DNA from: Mycolicibacter sp. MU0102 | GTDB taxonomy: Bacteria > Actinomycetota > Actinomycetes > Mycobacteriales > Mycobacteriaceae | DNA: 64,000 nucleotides | Assembly: GCF_963378105.1 (NCBI RefSeq) | Contig: NZ_OY726398.1 | Coordinates: 62,001 to 126,000 of the forward strand | Direction of reading: 5' to 3' | In this document: piece by piece, positions 15,484-24,190 of the stretch | How the letters are laid out: each line of letters starts with the position of its first letter | Position numbering within the stretch: position 1 is the first letter of the stretch | The notes under the pieces: model-generated | Database searches by the model: none | Seen by the model: the letters and a program-made list of their open reading frames with translations, nothing else | What the model was told of the DNA's origin: nothing | Position numbers and translations under genes: made by a program

Positions 15484-16914
15484 TCAGCCCACCAGCGCGT
15501 CGAGCAGCCCCGACAGGTCGGAGTCGCCGAGATCGGGCGCCGAGAAGCTGTGGCCGGCCAACAGGGAATCGATGATGGTGGCCTCGGAGCCTCCCGGAGG
15601 CGGCGGCAGCGGCGCGTCGGTCGGAGCGATGACGCCCGATCCCGTCAGGTAGCCGACGCCGTGTGCCACCAGTTGGAGTGCGTCCACCGACAGACCACCG
15701 AAGAAGTCGTTGATCTCCTGGGCGAACTGGGCCAGTCCGCTGATCAGGAAGATGTCCTGATCGACGATCCCCTGCAGGAACTTGTCGATGTCGGCTACCC
15801 AGCCGTTGATTACGTAAGGGACCGTGGCGATTACGGTGCGGAGGCCCAGGGCGAGGTCGTTGCCGATGTTCGGGTAGCCGTACATCGCGATCGCGTCGGT
15901 GAGCGCCTGCTTGAGGTCGACCGGCGTGACGATGCCGTTCAAAACGGTCGGGTCGAACGCCATCGAGACACCGTCGAAGTCCGAGCGCATCGGGACGCCG
16001 AACAGCGACAAGATGGTGGGCGTGATGTCGGCGATCGAGTAGTTCAGGTTCTGGCTGCCGTCGGTGGCGTGGTCGCCGGCCTGATCGAAGATGACGAACT
16101 GCGTTGTCTCGTTGGGCGATTGGAAGCCGTGCCCGAAGCCCAGCGACTGCTGGTGGCCGTGGTCGGTGGTGATGATGATGGACCACTCATCGCCGGTGGC
16201 CGCCTCGGCCGCCGCGACTGCGGCCAAGATCGCTTGAATGTTGTTGCCGACGTTGATGACGGCCTGCATGTACTCGTCCGACCCCCCGCCGAACTCGTGT
16301 CCGGCCTCGTCGGCCTGCACCTGGTAGGAGAACATGAAGGTGTCGATGTTGGGGTTGGTCGTGGTCGCCAGAATCTGGGCGATGGTCTGCGCGGTGACCT
16401 CCGCGTCGGTGTCGGCCCAGCTGTTCTGGAACGGCACGAACAGGTTGTTGTCGGCTCCGTAGCCGCCGGCGGCGCCGATGTCGTTGATGTAGTCCCAGTC
16501 GGCGATCACCGACGTCTCGATGTTCGGGTTGTGGTATTCGAGCAGGTTGAACACCGTCGGCCACTTGTCGTACGGGTCGGACTCGAACACGTTGTTGATC
16601 ACGCCGTGCTTGTCGTCCCACACCCCGGTGAGGATCGTCGACCACGACGGGCCGGAGATCGTGGTGTGGTTGACCTCGGTTGCGGCCCCGGTGATGCCCT
16701 GGTCCATCGCGGTCTTGAAACCGCTGTCGTAGGCGTATTCCAGGATCTTGGAGAGGTTGGTGCCGTCGGTCCCGATCAGCAGCACATGCTCGGCGGCCAG
16801 CAGCCAGTCGGCCGTCGTTGCGGACAGCCCCGCCGGCGACCCGACGGCGGCTCCTGTCCCGGCAACCAGGCCGGCGACGGCCACACCACTGAGGAACTTC
16901 TTGATTGTTGTCAC
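15484..16914 (-). CDS. Secreted alkaline-phosphatase-superfamily phosphodiesterase, tandem copy 1
   Basis: A 476-residue exported enzyme of the type I phosphodiesterase/nucleotide pyrophosphatase group. The GTG at 16914 is preceded by GAGGG and gives a signal peptide (KKFLSGVAVAGLVAGTGAAV). Superfamily sites are visible: metal-binding LLIGTDGTNL, a nucleophile region TTISGPSWSTILTGVWDDKHG, DEAGHEFGGG, and ITTDHGH plus GHGFQSPNET. In classic NPP enzymes the nucleophile is Thr in a KTFPN context; here Ser or Thr in the SGPSWS block is the likely equivalent. The C-terminal 120 residues are a family-specific extension ending in an Asp/Leu-rich tail. It is one of three adjacent paralogues and has its own upstream region. 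The substrate is unknown. Confidence 0.85.
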   Translation of the reverse strand: MTTIKKFLSGVAVAGLVAGTGAAVGSPAGLSATTADWLLAAEHVLLIGTDGTNLSKILEYAYDSGFKTAMDQGITGAATEVNHTTISGPSWSTILTGVWDDKHGVINNVFESDPYDKWPTVFNLLEYHNPNIETSVIADWDYINDIGAAGGYGADNNLFVPFQNSWADTDAEVTAQTIAQILATTTNPNIDTFMFSYQVQADEAGHEFGGGSDEYMQAVINVGNNIQAILAAVAAAEAATGDEWSIIITTDHGHQQSLGFGHGFQSPNETTQFVIFDQAGDHATDGSQNLNYSIADITPTILSLFGVPMRSDFDGVSMAFDPTVLNGIVTPVDLKQALTDAIAMYGYPNIGNDLALGLRTVIATVPYVINGWVADIDKFLQGIVDQDIFLISGLAQFAQEINDFFGGLSVDALQLVAHGVGYLTGSGVIAPTDAPLPPPPGGSEATIIDSLLAGHSFSAPDLGDSDLSGLLDALVG

Positions 16915-16917
16915 GAT

Positions 16918-17041
16918 CGGATTCCCTCGTCGAGTTGGGCCAGCCAATTGGGCGCAAGACTAGCAGTTACCCAGCGAAAACTCAGCTTTCTGCCCAGAAT
17001 CGCTCATTTGAGCAGGGTGTTGCTGAGGAGGTCAGCGGGTT
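16918..17041 (-). promoter_or_regulatory. Upstream region of phosphodiesterase copy 1, similar to that of copy 3
   Basis: This region shares ordered blocks with 19996-20120: CTAGCAG, GAAAA, TCAGCTTT, GCTCATTT, CTGAGGA and GGGTT, at nearly equal spacing. The promoter region was evidently duplicated with the gene and has been kept. Confidence 0.6.
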
Positions 17042-17077
17042 ATTTCACCCGGCGCGACGCACGTAAGCGCGGCTGTA

Positions 17078-18538
17078 TCAGCTCGGCAGGGCATCTACGT
17101 CGAGCAGCGGAAGTTCCGAGGCGCCCAGGTCGGGGGCGCTAAAGGCATGGTCAGCCAGCAAGGCCTCCAGCGATCCGGTGAACTCAGCGGCGCCCGGCAG
17201 CGGCAGCGGCGCGTCGTTCGGCGGGATGACGCCGGCCCCGGTGAAGTACGCGACCACCCTGCCGATATCGGTGAGTACGTCGGCCGTGGCGTCACCGACG
17301 GTCTTGAGCACCCACTGGGCGCCCTCGGCGAGCCCGCTGATCAGGAAGATGTCCTGGTCGACGATCGACTGCAGGTAGTTGAGGATGGGCGGCAGTGCGT
17401 AGTTCTCCAGGAAGTAGCCGGCCCCGCCCGCCAGCGCCCGGATGCTCAGCATGACGTCGATGCCGATGTTCGGGTAGCCGTAGCTGTGGATCGCGTCGGT
17501 GAGGGCCTGCTTGAGGTCGGCGGGGAACACCACACTGTTGAGCAGGTCGGGGTTGAGCTGCATCGGGGTGCCGTCGAAGTCTGAGCGCATCGGGATGCCG
17601 AAGGCCTGCAAGATGGTCGGGGTGATGTCGATGGTCTGGTAGGCCAAGCTCTGCCCGCCGGCCTGGGCTTCGTTCCCGGCCAGCGACAACATGACGAAGC
17701 TTGATGTCTCGTTGGGTGATTGGAAGCCGTGGCCGAGGCTGAATCCGAACAGGTCCGGGTTCTGCTGGTGCCCGTGATCGGTGACCGCGATGATCGTCCA
17801 TTTGTCACCGGTGGCCGCCTCGGCGGCGGCGACGGCCTCCAGGATTTCCTTCCAGTTGGCCCCGACGTTGATGACGGCGTCGCGGTACTCCTCCGACCCG
17901 CCGCCATAGGAGTGCCCGGCATGGTCGACCTGCGACTGGTAGGAGAACATGAAGGTGTCGAGGTTCGGGTTGTTCGTGGTCGCGAGGATCCGCGCGACGG
18001 TCTCCTGCGTGACCAGCGCGTCCATCTCCGCTGAGGTGGAGCCACCGGAGATGCCGATGATGTTGTCGGCCGGGTAGTTGCCCGTCGAGGCGATCTCGGT
18101 GAACAGGCCCCGACCGGAGATCACGGTGGTGTCGACCTCAGGCTTGAAGTACTCGATCAGGTTGAACACCGACGGCCAGGTCGTGTACGGCTCGGGCCGG
18201 TAGACGTTGCTGACCACGCCATGCTTGTCGTCCCAGACACCGGTGAGGATGGTCGACCACGATGGTGTGGACATCGTCATATGACCCGCGATGGTGGTGG
18301 CCGCGGTGACGCCCCGGTCCATCAGCATCTTGAAGCCGCTGTCGTCGTTGTAGGCGTACTCCAGGATCTTGTCCAGGTTGGTGCCGTCGGTGCCGAGCAG
18401 CAGCACGTGCTCGGCGGCGAGCATCCACTCGGCGGTCACGGCTGACAGGCCCAGTTGCGTCCCTACTGCCGCGGCTCCCGTTCCAGCAACCAGGCTGGCG
18501 ACGGCCGTAGCGCACAGAAACTGCTTCACCTTCGTCAC
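17078..18538 (-). CDS. Secreted alkaline-phosphatase-superfamily phosphodiesterase, tandem copy 2
   Basis: A 486-residue paralogue of the flanking genes. The GTG at 18538 follows GAGGAGA and opens a signal peptide (VKQFLCATAVASLVAGTGAA). It keeps LLLGTDGTNL, STPSWSTILTGVWDDKHG, QVDHAGHSYGGG, AVTDHGHQ and GHGFQSPNET, so the metal-binding residues appear complete. The gap to copy 3 is only 53 bp without the long conserved upstream region, so copies 3 and 2 are probably one transcript. It is the most divergent of the three in its C-terminal third. Confidence 0.85.
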   Translation of the reverse strand: MTKVKQFLCATAVASLVAGTGAAAVGTQLGLSAVTAEWMLAAEHVLLLGTDGTNLDKILEYAYNDDSGFKMLMDRGVTAATTIAGHMTMSTPSWSTILTGVWDDKHGVVSNVYRPEPYTTWPSVFNLIEYFKPEVDTTVISGRGLFTEIASTGNYPADNIIGISGGSTSAEMDALVTQETVARILATTNNPNLDTFMFSYQSQVDHAGHSYGGGSEEYRDAVINVGANWKEILEAVAAAEAATGDKWTIIAVTDHGHQQNPDLFGFSLGHGFQSPNETSSFVMLSLAGNEAQAGGQSLAYQTIDITPTILQAFGIPMRSDFDGTPMQLNPDLLNSVVFPADLKQALTDAIHSYGYPNIGIDVMLSIRALAGGAGYFLENYALPPILNYLQSIVDQDIFLISGLAEGAQWVLKTVGDATADVLTDIGRVVAYFTGAGVIPPNDAPLPLPGAAEFTGSLEALLADHAFSAPDLGASELPLLDVDALPS

Positions 18539-18591
18539 GGTCGGGTCTCCTCGCTGAAGTAGTTGGTGTGGCTGCCGGCGGCTTCGGCGGA

Positions 18592-19992
18592 TCAGCCCAG
18601 CAGGGCGTTGACGTCGAGCAGCGCAGACAGGTCGGAGAACTCGGCGCTGCCCGGTAGCGGCAGCGGCGCGTCGTCGGGTGCGATCACGCCCGAACCGAGC
18701 AGATGCGTGACTCCCATTGCCAGCGTGTTGGTCACGTCCACTGTCAGGCCGCCGAAGAAACCGTTGATCTGCTGGGCGACTTCGGCCAGCCCGCTGATCA
18801 GGAAGATGTCCTGGTCGGCGATCGACTGCAGGAAGGTGTCGATCTGGGTCATGAACTTGTCGATGAAGTACGGCACGGACCCGGCCAGAGTCCGGATGGC
18901 CAGCGTGATGTCGTTGCCGATGTTCGGATAGCCGTACATCGCGATGGCGTCGGTGAGCGCCTGCTTGAGATCGACGGGCGTGACGTGGCCGTTCAGGACG
19001 GTCGGGTCGAATGCCATTGAGGCACCGTCGAAGTCCGAGCGCAGCGGGATGCCGAACAGCGACAAGATGGTGGGCGTGATGTCGGCCAGCGAGTAGTTCA
19101 GGTTCTGGCTGCCGTCGGTCGCGTGATCGCCGGCCTGATCGAAGATGACGAACGAGGTTGTCTCGTTGGGTGACTGGAGGCCGTGGCCCATGCTGAGACC
19201 GGGCAGGGTCACCGTCTCCTGGTGGCCGTGGTCGGTGGTGACGATGATCGACCAGTCGTCGCCGGTTATTGCCTGCACCTGCGCGATCGCGGCCAGGATC
19301 TGTTGGATGTTGGCCCCGAGATTGATGATGGCCTGCATGTATTCTTCCGACCCGCTGGCGAACGAGTGCCCGGCGTGGTCGCCCTGCGACTGGTAGGAGA
19401 ACAGGAAACTCGAGATGTCATCGGGGTTGTCCGCCGTGCCGAGGATCTGGGCGATGGTCAGCGCGGTGACCATCTCGTCGCTTTGGGCGGCGCTGTCCCC
19501 GGCCGGGACGAAGATGTTGTTGTCGACCGAGTATTTGCCGGCGTCGGCCAACTGGTTGAGGTAATCCCAGTTGCTGATAATCGTGGTATCGATCTCCGGC
19601 TTGTGGTACTCGATCAGGTTGAACACCGACGGCCACGCGTTGTAGGGCTCGGGTCGGAACAGGTTGTTGTAGACCCCGTGCTTGTCGTCCCACACGCCGG
19701 TGAGGATCGTCGACCACGACGGCCCGGAGAGTGTGGTGTGGTTGGTCAGACTCGCGGTGCCGGTGATGCCCTGGTCCATCGCCGTCTTGAAGCCGCTGTC
19801 GTCGTTGTAGGCGTATTCCAGCACCTTGGCGAGGTTGACGCCGTCGAGGCCGATCAGCAACACGTGCTCAGCGGTAAGCATCCAGTCGGCGGTCACCGTC
19901 GAAAGACCTACCTGGGTCCCTACGGCCGCGCCTGTTCCGGCAACCAGGCTTGCGACGGCCGCACCGCACAGAAACTGCTTCACCTTTGTCAC
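18592..19992 (-). CDS. Secreted alkaline-phosphatase-superfamily phosphodiesterase, tandem copy 3
   Basis: A 466-residue paralogue and the first gene of the array in transcription order. The GTG at 19992 gives a signal peptide nearly identical to that of copy 2 (VKQFLCGAAVASLVAGTGAA). The LLIGLDGVNL block replaces the usual TDGT with LDGV, so one first-site residue differs, while SGPSWSTILTGVWDDKHG, GDHAGHSFASG, TTDHGHQ and GHGLQSPNET are kept. Middle and C-terminal parts are closest to copy 1 (DQAGDHATDGSQNLNYS occurs in both). This mosaic pattern suggests gene conversion between copies. Confidence 0.85.
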   Translation of the reverse strand: MTKVKQFLCGAAVASLVAGTGAAVGTQVGLSTVTADWMLTAEHVLLIGLDGVNLAKVLEYAYNDDSGFKTAMDQGITGTASLTNHTTLSGPSWSTILTGVWDDKHGVYNNLFRPEPYNAWPSVFNLIEYHKPEIDTTIISNWDYLNQLADAGKYSVDNNIFVPAGDSAAQSDEMVTALTIAQILGTADNPDDISSFLFSYQSQGDHAGHSFASGSEEYMQAIINLGANIQQILAAIAQVQAITGDDWSIIVTTDHGHQETVTLPGLSMGHGLQSPNETTSFVIFDQAGDHATDGSQNLNYSLADITPTILSLFGIPLRSDFDGASMAFDPTVLNGHVTPVDLKQALTDAIAMYGYPNIGNDITLAIRTLAGSVPYFIDKFMTQIDTFLQSIADQDIFLISGLAEVAQQINGFFGGLTVDVTNTLAMGVTHLLGSGVIAPDDAPLPLPGSAEFSDLSALLDVNALLG

Positions 19993-19995
19993 GAT

Positions 19996-20120
19996 CGATT
20001 TCCCTCGCCGGAGTTACGTGGACCACTGGGCGGCAAGCCTAGCAGCTGATCCCCAGGAAAAATTCAGCTTTATGGGGCAATTTGCTCATTTACCCAGAAA
20101 GTTACTGAGGAATCCGGGTT
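19996..20120 (-). promoter_or_regulatory. Upstream region of phosphodiesterase copy 3
   Basis: This is the counterpart of 16918-17041, with the same blocks (CTAGCAG, GGAAAAA, TCAGCTTT, GCTCATTT, CTGAGGA, GGGTT). It is relatively A/T-rich and probably holds the promoter for copies 3 and 2. No single -10/-35 pair stands out. Confidence 0.55.
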
Positions 20121-20156
20121 AACCGTCCAGGTGCGGCGCTGTAGTCGGGCTCCGGG

Positions 20157-21206
20157 TTAGAGAATTTTCTCGCCGCTGCGCAACGTCGTGCGAAACTGCA
20201 TCACCCGGTATGGCCAGCCGTGCGCGGTGTTCCACTGCGACACCAACAGGCCCACTCCGCCGGTGCGGTCCACCCGGGAGCCGGGCAGCACATAGCCGCC
20301 GTAGAGCTGGGCGACTCGGCCTCGTGCGTGATCCTCGTCGTCCCAACTGCTCCCAAGCAGCGGGCGCTGCAGCGCAGTCCCGGTCAGGTCGGCGGTGGGG
20401 GATTCCAGGACTCGGTAACCCAGGGCGTAGCGCGACGATACGAACCCGCCGAGCACCCAGGTTTCGGGCGCCAGCCGTCGCAGCGACAGTTCGCCCCATG
20501 TCTCACCCGGCGGGGTGATCGGCACCGGGGCTTGGCCCCAGGCCCGGCGCTCGCCCCGGTAGCCCCAGCCCGAGTATTTGCTCGGATCCCCAAGGTGTGC
20601 CGGACGCACCCTTTGCAGGATGACGCCTTTGTCGCGCTGGAAACCGGTCGAGACCACATACACCCAACCGTCGCCGGGGTCATAGTCCCACGACCAGCAC
20701 TGGGCGTACCCGCGATGCAGCCGCGCGGGGAACCGCGCCCCCATGTTGTGCCAGGTGATTCCGTTGTCGGCCGATTGCCAGATCTCGGTCCATGCCACCT
20801 TGCCGAACCCGCGGTTGACGATCGCGTGCAGGTAGAGCATCTGCTCCACCCGCAGCAGATCCGACGGGATCACGGTGCTGATGGCATAGCGGTCCAGCCG
20901 GGAGGCCGGTTGGCGGTGCCGGTAGTGCCACAGCTGGCGCGCATAGTGCGCGTCAGGGCCGCCGGCTCGCCGGTAGCGCACCCGATGGGCGGCGTCGCCG
21001 GTACCGATCAGGATCACCGGGGATCGCCAATCACCCTGGCCAACCCGCTCGCCGGCGAAGGTGTCGCCGAACACCGACACCAGGGTGCCGTCAGAGGCCA
21101 ATACAGAGGCGCCCAGGTCCGCGCACGTCACGCCCCACCGATCGGTGATCCCGGGGCCGGTGATGTCGGCCAGCTTCCCGGGGGTATTCCGCGCGGCGGG
21201 GTCCAC
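20157..21206 (-). CDS. DUF4185-domain protein, possible arabinan-active glycosidase
   Basis: A 349-residue protein with a single DUF4185 region: the five-bladed pattern begins ADLGASVLASDGTLVSVFGDTF and continues with WRSPVILIGTGD and a Trp-rich centre (WTEIWQSADNGITWHNM, WSWDYDPGDGWVYVVSTGF). Some DUF4185 members were recently shown to be endo-D-arabinanases (family GH183) acting on mycobacterial arabinogalactan and lipoarabinomannan; whether this one is active is not known. I see no signal peptide from the GTG at 21206, which is odd for a wall-active enzyme. It starts 3 bases after the TetR stop, so it is transcribed with that regulator. Confidence 0.75.
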   Translation of the reverse strand: MDPAARNTPGKLADITGPGITDRWGVTCADLGASVLASDGTLVSVFGDTFAGERVGQGDWRSPVILIGTGDAAHRVRYRRAGGPDAHYARQLWHYRHRQPASRLDRYAISTVIPSDLLRVEQMLYLHAIVNRGFGKVAWTEIWQSADNGITWHNMGARFPARLHRGYAQCWSWDYDPGDGWVYVVSTGFQRDKGVILQRVRPAHLGDPSKYSGWGYRGERRAWGQAPVPITPPGETWGELSLRRLAPETWVLGGFVSSRYALGYRVLESPTADLTGTALQRPLLGSSWDDEDHARGRVAQLYGGYVLPGSRVDRTGGVGLLVSQWNTAHGWPYRVMQFRTTLRSGEKIL

Positions 21207-21209
21207 CGC

Positions 21210-21926
21210 TCAAGGCTTGCTGCGCCAGCCGCCTGCGGCGACCGCGATCATCCGGAGTTGTTTGACGGCAACGTTTTTGATCTCGGCGAGCGTCTCGGCG
21301 TCGGGGGCGTCCTCGATGGCCTCCGCGGTGACGATCATCGCGTTGACGAACAGACCCGCCAGGACGTTGAGATCCTCGGCGCTCCAAGCGTTGAACCCGG
21401 GGAAACGCGCCAGATCCGTGGCCAGCTCCGAAGTGATCAGCCGGATCTCGGTACGGATCGCATAGCGCAGCACGGTCATGCCGCTGAAACGTTCCCGGTT
21501 GATGAATCGCCAATATTCGTGGCGGGAGGCCACGCTGTTGACCAGGACCTCCACCGAGGACTCGATGACCCGGCTGGGGTCCACCCCGCCGGTCCGGGCA
21601 TCGCGCAGCGTCTCGCGCAGCGCCCGAAACGATTCGTCGATGAGCACCAGGCCCAGGGCATCCATCGACTCGAAATGCCGGTAGAACGCGGCGGGAACGA
21701 TGTGGGCGGCGCGCGTCACCTCGCGCAGGCTCAGGGCGCTGAAGCTGCGTTCGTCCAGCAGGGTGAGCGCCGCGTTGATGATCGCGCGACGGGTGGCTTC
21801 CTTGCGTTCCTCACGCGAAACGCGCTCCGGCCGTTCTGGGCGGGGCGTGCGTTCGGGACGGGGAGGCCGTTCGGGCCGCGGTGGCCGCGTGCGCCCGGAC
21901 CGTGAATTCGGCGTACGACTGTTCAC
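21210..21926 (-). CDS. TetR-family regulator divergent from the desaturase operon
   Basis: A 238-residue regulator with an unusual N-terminal tail of about 40 residues rich in Pro, Arg and Glu (repeated RPERP units), then the helix-turn-helix (RRAIINAALTLLDERSFSAL, LREVTRAAHIVPAAFYRHFE). The start is the GTG at 21926, which itself lies in a GTTCAC repeat of the intergenic region; longer readings would overlap the reductase gene. Its place opposite a fatty-acid desaturase pair, with palindromes between, argues that it represses that operon and itself, probably in response to an acyl ligand. The downstream DUF4185 gene would share this control. Confidence 0.85.
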   Translation of the reverse strand: MNSRTPNSRSGRTRPPRPERPPRPERTPRPERPERVSREERKEATRRAIINAALTLLDERSFSALSLREVTRAAHIVPAAFYRHFESMDALGLVLIDESFRALRETLRDARTGGVDPSRVIESSVEVLVNSVASRHEYWRFINRERFSGMTVLRYAIRTEIRLITSELATDLARFPGFNAWSAEDLNVLAGLFVNAMIVTAEAIEDAPDAETLAEIKNVAVKQLRMIAVAAGGWRSKP

Positions 21927-21960
21927 TGTTGTGAAGCGTAACACAGCGGGCAAATAGCCC

Positions 21961-22003
21961 TTGACTCGTCGTGAACAAGTGTTCACTGTGTACATATGTT
22001 CAC
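21961..22003 (+). promoter_or_regulatory. Promoter/operator of the desaturase operon
   Basis: TTGACT at 21961-21966 fits a -35 element. GTGAACAAGTGTTCAC at 21971-21986 is a palindrome with 7-bp arms. Further GTTCAC half-sites lie at 21921-21926 and 21998-22003. The layout suggests a TetR operator overlapping the promoter. The first coding ATG (21996) has no ribosome site, so the mRNA may be leaderless. Confidence 0.65.
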
Positions 22004-23051
22004 TCAAACTTTGACGCGGCGGGTACTGGGCTCGAGCCTGGTCGATCTGCTCACCGGTCCCCACGGGGTCGACCGTTACACCGAGTTGGTGTCGCCGACG
22101 TGGACCCAGAACGACGCCCGTGCCCGGGTCGTCGCGGTCCGGCGCTCCACCCCGCGCAGCGTGACCCTGCTGCTGGAACCCAACGACGCATTTCCCGGCT
22201 TCAAGGCGGGACAACACATCAACCTGTCCGTCGACATCGACGGGCGCCGGCGCACCCGGTGCTACTCGCCGGCAAGCGCAGAAGGCCAACGGCTCCTCGA
22301 GCTCACCATCGGCCGCCACGAAGGGGGACTGGTCTCCGAGCACCTCTTCCGCAACGCCCAGCCCGGCCTGGTGCTCGGACTGGAGAAGGTCGGCGGCGAC
22401 TTCGTGCTCCCGGCCATTCGTCCCCGGAGCATCCTGCTGGTCTCCGGCGGAAGCGGTATCACCCCGGTGATGTCGATGCTGCGCACATTGATCGCCGAAC
22501 GCTACGACGGCCGGGTGACATTCATCCACTACGCCCGCAGCCGCGAAGAGGCCTGCTACCACGACGAACTTGCCGAGATGTCGCGGTTGCGCGTGCTGCA
22601 CGGCTACACCCGCACCCCCGCATACGGCGACCTGCAGGGCTATTTCGGCGCCGAGCATCTTCAGGCCGCTATGCCGAACCCCGAAGCGGTGTACGTGTGC
22701 GGGCCGCCGGCGCTGGTGGCGGCCGTGCGCGAGCAGTGCCCCGACGCAATCTCAGAGAGCTTCGTGCCCCCGGTCTTCACTGCTCCGGCCGACCCTTCCG
22801 GTGGCCAGGTGAGCTTCCTCGGCAGCACCGTCTCGGTGGTCGACGACGGCAGGACTCTGTTGGAGCAGGCCGAAGCGGCCGGCCTACAACCGGCCAGCGG
22901 ATGCCGGATGGGCATCTGCCACAGCTGCACATGCCGAAAAACCGGTGGCGCGGTGCGAAACCTGATCACCGGCGCGATCTCCACCGCCGAGAGCGAAGAC
23001 ATCCAGATCTGCGTGTCGGTGCCCGTCGGCGACGTCGAAATCGATTTGTAG
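21996..23051 (+). CDS. Ferredoxin-NADP reductase-type electron donor for a fatty-acid desaturase (Rv3230c-like)
   Basis: A 351-residue flavin/iron-sulfur reductase. It has an FAD-binding RCYSPAS motif, an NAD(P) site SGGSGITPVMSM, a C-terminal dinucleotide-domain VYVCGPPAL and a plant-type 2Fe-2S domain with GCRMGICHSCTC and a fourth Cys near the end (QICVSVP). The domain order FAD-NAD-2Fe2S matches Rv3230c, the electron donor of the stearoyl-CoA desaturase DesA3. Its stop is 19 bases before the desaturase start, so the two form an operon that makes unsaturated fatty acids at the membrane. Confidence 0.9.
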   Translation: MFTQTLTRRVLGSSLVDLLTGPHGVDRYTELVSPTWTQNDARARVVAVRRSTPRSVTLLLEPNDAFPGFKAGQHINLSVDIDGRRRTRCYSPASAEGQRLLELTIGRHEGGLVSEHLFRNAQPGLVLGLEKVGGDFVLPAIRPRSILLVSGGSGITPVMSMLRTLIAERYDGRVTFIHYARSREEACYHDELAEMSRLRVLHGYTRTPAYGDLQGYFGAEHLQAAMPNPEAVYVCGPPALVAAVREQCPDAISESFVPPVFTAPADPSGGQVSFLGSTVSVVDDGRTLLEQAEAAGLQPASGCRMGICHSCTCRKTGGAVRNLITGAISTAESEDIQICVSVPVGDVEIDL

Positions 23052-23070
23052 AAAACGAAAGGAGCCAATC

Positions 23071-24189
23071 ATGACTCAGTCAGTTCTCGAGCAGCCGCAG
23101 ACCGAGCAGCCGCGGGCGCTCGAACAGTCGCAGGTTCTCAAGCGCTCAGATCTGCCGGCGAACCTCGATGCATTTGGTGCCGAGCTCGATGCCCTCCGCC
23201 AGCGCGTCCTGGACGACCTCGGCGAGCGCGACGCCGACTACATCCATCGGATGATCAAGGCGCAGCGCACCTTGGAGGTCGGCGGGCGCGCCCTGCTGTT
23301 CTTCAGCATCATCCCGCCGGCCTGGCTGGCCGGCACGGTGATGCTGGGCTTGTCGAAGATCCTCGACAACATGGAGATCGGCCACAACGTCATGCACGGC
23401 CAGTACGACTGGATGGGCGAACCGGCGTTGTACGGCAGGGACTTCGAGTGGGACAACGCCTGCCCAGCCGACCAGTGGCGGCACTCGCACAACTACATGC
23501 ACCACACCCACACCAACATCGTCGGCATGGACCGCGATGTGGGCTACGGCATCCTGCGCATGAGCGACAAACAACCCTGGGAGCCCTACTTCCTCGGTAA
23601 CCCGCTCTACGCCTTCCTACTGATGGTGCTGTTCCAGTACGGCGTGGCGGTGCACGAGCTGGAGACCGAACGCATCCGGGCCGGCGAGATCGGATTCGCC
23701 GACAAGAAGGAGATGCTGCTTGAGACCTGGCAGAAGGTTCGTCGCCAGACCCTCAAAGACTATGTCGCCTTCCCCCTGCTGGCCGGGCCGTTCGCACCAC
23801 TGGTGTTCGCCGGCAACATGACCGCCAACCTGATGCGCAACGTGTGGTCTTACACGATCATCTTCTGCGGGCATTTCCCTGACGGCACACAGGAGTTCAC
23901 CGTTGAAGAGACCGAGAACGAGTCCCGCGGGATGTGGTACTACCGCCAGATCCTCGGCTCGGCGAACCTCACCGGCGGCAAGTGGTTCCACATCTTCAGC
24001 GGCAACCTGTCGTTCCAGGTGGAGCACCACCTCTTCCCCGACCTGCCGGCGCACCGCTACGCCGAAATCGCGCCGCAGGTGCGGGAAATCTGCGAGCGCT
24101 ATGGCGTGCCGTACAACACCGGCCCGCTGCTCAAGCAGTTCGGCAGCGTGGTCCGCAAGATCTGCAAACTGGCGCTGCCCTGGAACTGA
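23071..24189 (+). CDS. Membrane fatty-acid desaturase, DesA3-like
   Basis: A 372-residue acyl desaturase with three His boxes: HNVMH at 105-109, HSHNYMHH at 138-145 and VEHH at 317-320, plus HFPDG near 268. Hydrophobic segments flank the boxes, as in integral-membrane di-iron desaturases. The pattern (GLSKILDNMEIGHNVMHGQ, GMDRDVGYGILR) is close to DesA3 but the C-terminus is about 55 residues shorter, so it is a paralogue and not necessarily DesA3 itself. GAAAGGAG precedes the ATG. It works with the reductase just upstream. Confidence 0.9.
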   Translation: MTQSVLEQPQTEQPRALEQSQVLKRSDLPANLDAFGAELDALRQRVLDDLGERDADYIHRMIKAQRTLEVGGRALLFFSIIPPAWLAGTVMLGLSKILDNMEIGHNVMHGQYDWMGEPALYGRDFEWDNACPADQWRHSHNYMHHTHTNIVGMDRDVGYGILRMSDKQPWEPYFLGNPLYAFLLMVLFQYGVAVHELETERIRAGEIGFADKKEMLLETWQKVRRQTLKDYVAFPLLAGPFAPLVFAGNMTANLMRNVWSYTIIFCGHFPDGTQEFTVEETENESRGMWYYRQILGSANLTGGKWFHIFSGNLSFQVEHHLFPDLPAHRYAEIAPQVREICERYGVPYNTGPLLKQFGSVVRKICKLALPWN

Positions 24190-24190
24190 G

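Noticed and set aside
15550..17142. 530-residue plus-strand frame over phosphodiesterase copy 1
   Set aside because: It is an Arg/Val-rich antisense shadow. The minus strand has a signal peptide and conserved metal-site motifs.
20220..21905. 561-residue plus-strand frame
   Set aside because: It covers both the DUF4185 and TetR genes on the other strand and has no domain features.
21971..23074. Plus-strand frame of 367 residues overlapping the ferredoxin reductase
   Set aside because: It is Arg/Pro-rich and out of frame with the reductase, whose FAD, NAD and 2Fe-2S motifs are intact.
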